This document shows, in pieces, positions 59,128-64,000 of a DNA stretch of 64,000 nt. Position 1 is the first letter of the stretch; each line of letters begins with the position of its first letter. The stretch spans positions 3,286,001-3,350,000 of the forward strand of contig JAFBJZ010000107.1 in NCBI GenBank assembly GCA_016785225.1, read 5' to 3'. The notes beneath the pieces were generated by a model, which saw only the letters and a program-made list of their open reading frames with translations, ran no database searches and was not told the origin of the DNA. This DNA comes from Psettodes erumei (Eukaryota > Chordata > Actinopteri > Pleuronectiformes > Psettodidae). A program made the position numbers and the translations under genes.

Positions 59128-62100
59128 CCGAAACCACCACCACCGCAACCTGCTATCTGCTCTTTTTCCTCAGCTCTACAGTCTGGTGGTAGGCTTCTCA
59201 AATGCTCAGCTTTGGAAACAGGAACCTGGTGTTATGTTCACTGTACCTGAAGCGTAGGTGGCAAAACAGGGGCACCCGTAAGCACAATAATGGGAATCCA
59301 AGATGGCAGGGAGGGGTCCCATAAAATCAACAGAGAGAACAGAGAAAGGCGGTGCGCAGGAAAGCCATTGTCAAATGAGAGCAGACAGAAGCCAAAGGGG
59401 TTGTTAATGTAGTTTTTTCTTTAGCAAATAGATTGCTGATTTGCTTTGTGTTTGTGCGTCTGCATTGGATCCTTTGTAGAAGTGTAGCATTTGGGAGGAT
59501 TAATGTCATGGACAATCCCTCAAACTCATTTTCTTTCTCACTCTGGAGAGCTCTGTGGGAATTACAGTTTCGGGATAAGGGCGACAGACTTTGCATGTTC
59601 TGCTGATGATGGTCCTGTTTGTGATGAAGTGAAATCTGGGTTCGCCGTGTCCCTTCACCGTTGGCTGTTTTGAATTTTTTGAATTCAGGAAGATACGCTG
59701 TCCCCACTTGTTCCAAAACAATTGCTCTGTTTCACTTATGTTTTTTCCAGCTATCACTGAGAGGGGATGGCATAACCATGTGGATTACTGCCCTGTTTAA
59801 ATCACTCTCGCCGCTCTCCACACAGTTTACTGCTGTTTAACATGTTGGAAGTCGGTGCGAGTTTGGGTGTTTTCTGCCAGGCGAGCTGTAATAGGGGAAG
59901 AAGCTTGACGGGAGTCAGTTTATCATGAGCACAGAGAGCACAACAGATAGACACCCCCCCCCCTCCGTCTCCTCCCCTTCAGCACAGATAGACTCGGAGC
60001 ATGGGCACTCAGCCAACACTATCAATCTATCCGCTCCTACCCCCAGCCTGTAACTCTTATTGGAGGACAGCTTCCAAAGGGGCAAGGAAGCATGAATCAT
60101 AGCCCGGCTATGAGAAGCCGTTATGCCTCTAAATACACGTGTTGTGGCTCAAAATGACTCCGTTGCCCCGCCATTAATGACAACCTCGCCTGTGATTGTC
60201 ACAGCCCTGTAACAAAGTTGTAGCATTTAGGAGGGGCTGAGGCTGTTCAGGGAGAGGGATTGTTGGTCTTGGCCTAGTTTTCTTGTCTGATCAGAAACCT
60301 GTGCACCTCTGCCCTTCCCCCACCCAAACCTAAGCCTCTACTATTACAGGCTGTGAGAGGCTCAGTATGGAGCGAGGTGAGCAGCCTGCCTCGCCAGTGA
60401 GCTCTGTGTGCGTTATGTGTGCTGCCTATACTACATGTTTACAGGCTTATCATTGTGTGTGATATAACCTCGTGATGTGGTTTGGCTTGCATGACTGGCT
60501 TCATATGAGCAGAGGAGGATGGCAATGAGGGATACATGTGTATAACATGTGAGTGCTGAGGTAGGTAACAAACACTAAACCCATGCGATGAGGAAACAGT
60601 GGAAACACTGCTCTTTGATTGAAGATTAAAAATCAAAGGTAACATATGTAATGTATCTATACTCTGAAGCATGAGGATTGCCCTGTTTATTGCTTTGTGA
60701 CAAAGCATTATGGATTTAAAAAAATCCAAAGAGGGTCAAGTAATTAGGACACATTATTACATGTTATTACACGGTGTTATTTCTCGTGTGAATTTATGCA
60801 ATTCAAAATATGTGTTCATATATAAATATTTCATTAATATGCACAAATATATGACCGATTAGCACCAATGTGCCAAACATATGCTAATTTTCCATGTGCA
60901 TCTGTCATTAATTACAGATATGAAGCCGGGAATGGCTGCAAGGAACCGTCGAGGGCATGTGGGACAGCATCCCTCCTCATTCAGCCTTTTACTGTCCATT
61001 GTGCTAGGAATGTATTTTGAGATTATAGATGACATGTTTGTCTTTTTGTGTTTGGCCCTTCCTGTATACTGAAGCTGTAAGCTTTGAGGTTGCCATGTGG
61101 CAGATTACCCATAGTGACTGGGGGTAATGAAACAGAATTTTATCATAAAAAAAACTGGAGCTTTTTAGAGGTCGCTCTCTGTTCTTTTATGTCTGTGTCA
61201 ATTGAGAGTGTGTGAGTGAGTGTTAATTGAAAAAAGTAACAATAGTGGACAGCGGCATTATAACATCTTTATAGCATTACAGCTTTATATATCACCTATT
61301 CCAGGCTGCGCTACTTATTTTCTAACAGCTGAATATAAAATCAAATTGCTCAATATCAGGCACAACATATTGAACCAGGTTTTGCCCTTGGCTCCACTGA
61401 GAAAGTGGCACCACCCTTATTCACCTGTAAATAAGAATTATAGGTACGATGGTAATATGCTGTAGTACAACAGGGTAAACACATTTTTTCTGCCTTCAGC
61501 TGCCTGTTATACAACTGATTTCTCTTTAACTCGGTGTCACTGTGTTCATTAAGGTGAAGACCCTCGGTATATATATGTCTTTTTTTAATTATTATTGTTC
61601 GTTTTCGACCGCCCCCTCTCTCTCTTCAGCCTGGCTGCCCTTGTACATGCTCTCCATGTCAGACCCAGCTGTTACTACAAACTACTTGGAGGGCTTACAA
61701 GCCTCATTGCTAATACTGACAACAGCACTGTTCTTACTCAAGGCCTAACGTCTACTGGAAAAAGCGAGAATATGAGAGATTTTCTCTGCCTCACTCAAAA
61801 TTCATTTCCCCAAACAGATGTTTCCATCTGTTCAAATCTAATCTTTTGATTAATAAATTCCTCAATGAAAGGATTTCAAATAGGTGTTAGATAAATAACT
61901 CAAGATGCCCTTTCTTTGATAGTTGTGATTATTTTCTGATGTTAGGGCTGTCTTTTCATCTTTGTGTGTGTACATGTGAGTTCCTCTGTATGTCCGCATA
62001 TGTGCAACCAAATGTGAATGTGCGCATGGTATGTTTGTGAAGGTATTTATGGCCCATATGCACGTTTGTTCCGAGCAGTAACCCCATTACATTCCTAAGA

Positions 62101-62735
62101 CAGTCCATGACACTAATTAATGTTCTGTGCCGAGGCTTTTCCTTTACCCTAGGGACACCCAATGGATTATTTACCTATATGTCCTATTGACAGCAAATCC
62201 CCCTTCCATTTGGTAACCTCTATGCAAATAGACAGTTTAAGGCATTAGGGTGTATAATAACACCAGGCAGCTATGCAAAATTTGCATTTGCCATGTCTTA
62301 ATTTGGCTATACTGCAAGACATGGGCATCCTGCCCTCATAGTTACTCAAAAGACACCTGAGTCACCATAGCCTTTGTAGTGGTTGATAATGTGAATTGTG
62401 TACATGTTGATGAACATCAACATTAGATGTTTATTTTGTTTCTGCCTTTCTAAAGTGATATATGTGTGGAACGTGTGTATGTAAAATGTGGTCATTTGGA
62501 AGGTTGTAGACAGGAAACAAAGAAGGGTCATCTTAACTTCCCTCTTCTATGACAAGGTTTGCCCTAAGGCTACAAACAACAGCTGTCTAACACCTACATA
62601 TACTTTTCAATAGGGTGGTTATTGTGTGGTTTCGTGTGCACACAGGGATGTGGTGTGCATATTAAATAAAGGCAGAAAACATGGTAGTTACACATATCAG
62701 GTTCATATCTAGACATATTCCATTTTCAGTTGTTC

Positions 62736-62755
62736 ATCATCATCATCATCATCAC
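62736..62755. repeat. (CAT)n trinucleotide repeat
   Basis: Six to seven CAT units. Confidence 0.9.
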
Positions 62756-64000
62756 TGCAGTGACTGAACTACAATTAACTTCAGATATTAATCTATTCAA
62801 CGGTGTTGTTGTCTCATAAAAGCAGCATTTTAACCTTACAGACAAATTTGTGTTGATCATCCGGTATGCCCTCCCTGCCTGAACTGTTTTTTCTGAACTA
62901 CCCCCCCACCTCCACTCCCCACCCTCCCCCACTCTGTGATCCTATACTCTCTGCTCTCCTTCCTCTCCACTCTGCTCTGGAGCAGGCAGTTACTAGGGGT
63001 GTGTTGATCTCATGTTTATCACCTCATTCACATAAAAGACTTGCTATGTTGGAGCCAAATTATTTTATTACTTTAATCAAAAGAAATTAGTATCGAAATC
63101 AGGTTATAATTTGCAAATGAATTAGTAACTATTTTGATAACCAGTTCAAACACTTTTCAAGCAAAAGTACCAAACCTTTGCTGGTTCCAGTGCCTTTATT
63201 GTGAGCATTTGATGCTTTTCTTTGACAGAAAACTCAATATGTATTTGGGTTTTTGGACTGCTAGTGGGATATAACATGAAATTTGAATATATCCTTGGCA
63301 AATTATAATGGCTTTTAAAAAAAGTTGCCATTTTCTAACATTTCTCAGACAAGACTATTCATCAATGACCTGAGACAGTCAGTGGCAAATTATTCAATAA
63401 TAAAAATAATTGTTAGCTGCAACCCTAGTGTGGGAATCTTGTTTCCTGATTACAGCATTTAATAAATTCTAACTATATGTAGCTGGACAAAATCTATATT
63501 TTGAACCAGACCACGTTATGTTAAACCTTGTTCACACTAGGTTAAAACAAAATGAATAAACAAAAACTAATAGTTGTGTATAGCCTAGTTCCCCTCCATG
63601 TCAACCCATACAACAGAAAATCAATATAATATATAAAAATAATTTAAAATAATAACTCTTCTTTCACACGATTGTATCGGTACATTTGCTGTTAGTACTG
63701 TAATGAAAACAAAAATATTTTGAGCCGAAGGTTGAAATATATTGGTGTTTTTGTTTTTTTTGTTTTCCGAGAAGAAGAAAAGAGGACACGCCAACCACAG
63801 TAATAAAATGATGTCAGCGGGCATGTTGGAGCCCCCTCAGCCAGCCTCCCTCAGCACACAGGGAAAGTGAGCGTCAAGAAGAAGGCGGGCAGAGAACCCT
63901 ATTTCCGTCCGTTCCCTGGCTGATGTTGCTGTCAGTCAACTACGTTCGCTTTCCCATTGGATGAGCCTCTTCGCATTTATCGTGCCATCTCGTCAAGCTG

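Larger units (their letters stand above)
52401..64000. other. Gene-poor region downstream of zbtb7a
   Basis: No protein family, RNA gene or spliced gene model could be supported across 11.6 kb. It contains (CA)n/(TG)n microsatellites, a CTCF-like motif at 56191, C-rich tracts and several AT-rich stretches dense in TAATTA and ATGCAAAT motifs. The last 200 bases turn CpG-containing (CCAAT-like CATTGG, TGATGTCAGCG), perhaps the edge of another promoter. Confidence 0.6.

Overview
The window is nuclear DNA from a ray-finned fish, most likely a teleost with a compact genome. The genes have vertebrate GT-AG introns and encode close relatives of well-known vertebrate proteins. The intergenic DNA is full of (CA)n microsatellites and decayed Tc1/mariner-type transposons of the kind common in teleosts. 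No rRNA, tRNA, CRISPR or viral gene was recognised. Gene names rest on protein families recalled from memory, not on a database search.

Layout. Bases 1-3948 are non-coding. A two-exon forkhead gene of the FoxQ2 class lies on the minus strand (5540 to 3949), with a TATA-like box upstream. After an AT-rich spacer, three genes follow in tandem on the plus strand. pias4 (8648-16251, 11 coding exons, 506 aa) encodes a SUMO E3 ligase. map2k2 (22499-29619, 11 coding exons, 399 aa) encodes the dual-specificity kinase MEK2. zbtb7a (43260-48104, 3 coding exons, 592 aa) encodes a BTB-zinc-finger repressor. All three reading frames join without a break across every proposed splice junction. The gap between pias4 and map2k2 holds transposon remnants. 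The 12 kb ahead of the zbtb7a start codon is GC- and purine-rich and contains candidate leader exons. Bases from about 52.4 kb to the end have no recognisable gene but do contain AT-rich, homeodomain/POU-motif-rich stretches that look like candidate regulatory DNA.

How the genes relate. PIAS4, ZBTB7A and MAP2K2 are also neighbours on human chromosome 19p13.3, so this is conserved synteny rather than an operon. As I recall the human map, the ZBTB7A-MAP2K2 pair is inverted relative to this window. The products act separately: SUMOylation of nuclear factors, the RAF-MEK-ERK cascade, and transcriptional repression. foxq2 is a developmental regulator.

Most interesting points: a GC-AG first intron in pias4; a long near-perfect hairpin in pias4 intron 9; an intron that splits the zbtb7a exon just after the BTB domain; a phase-compatible possible N-terminal exon for zbtb7a; the conserved but inverted gene block; and a convergent pair of CTCF-like motifs flanking map2k2. 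I did not find a clearly new multi-gene system.
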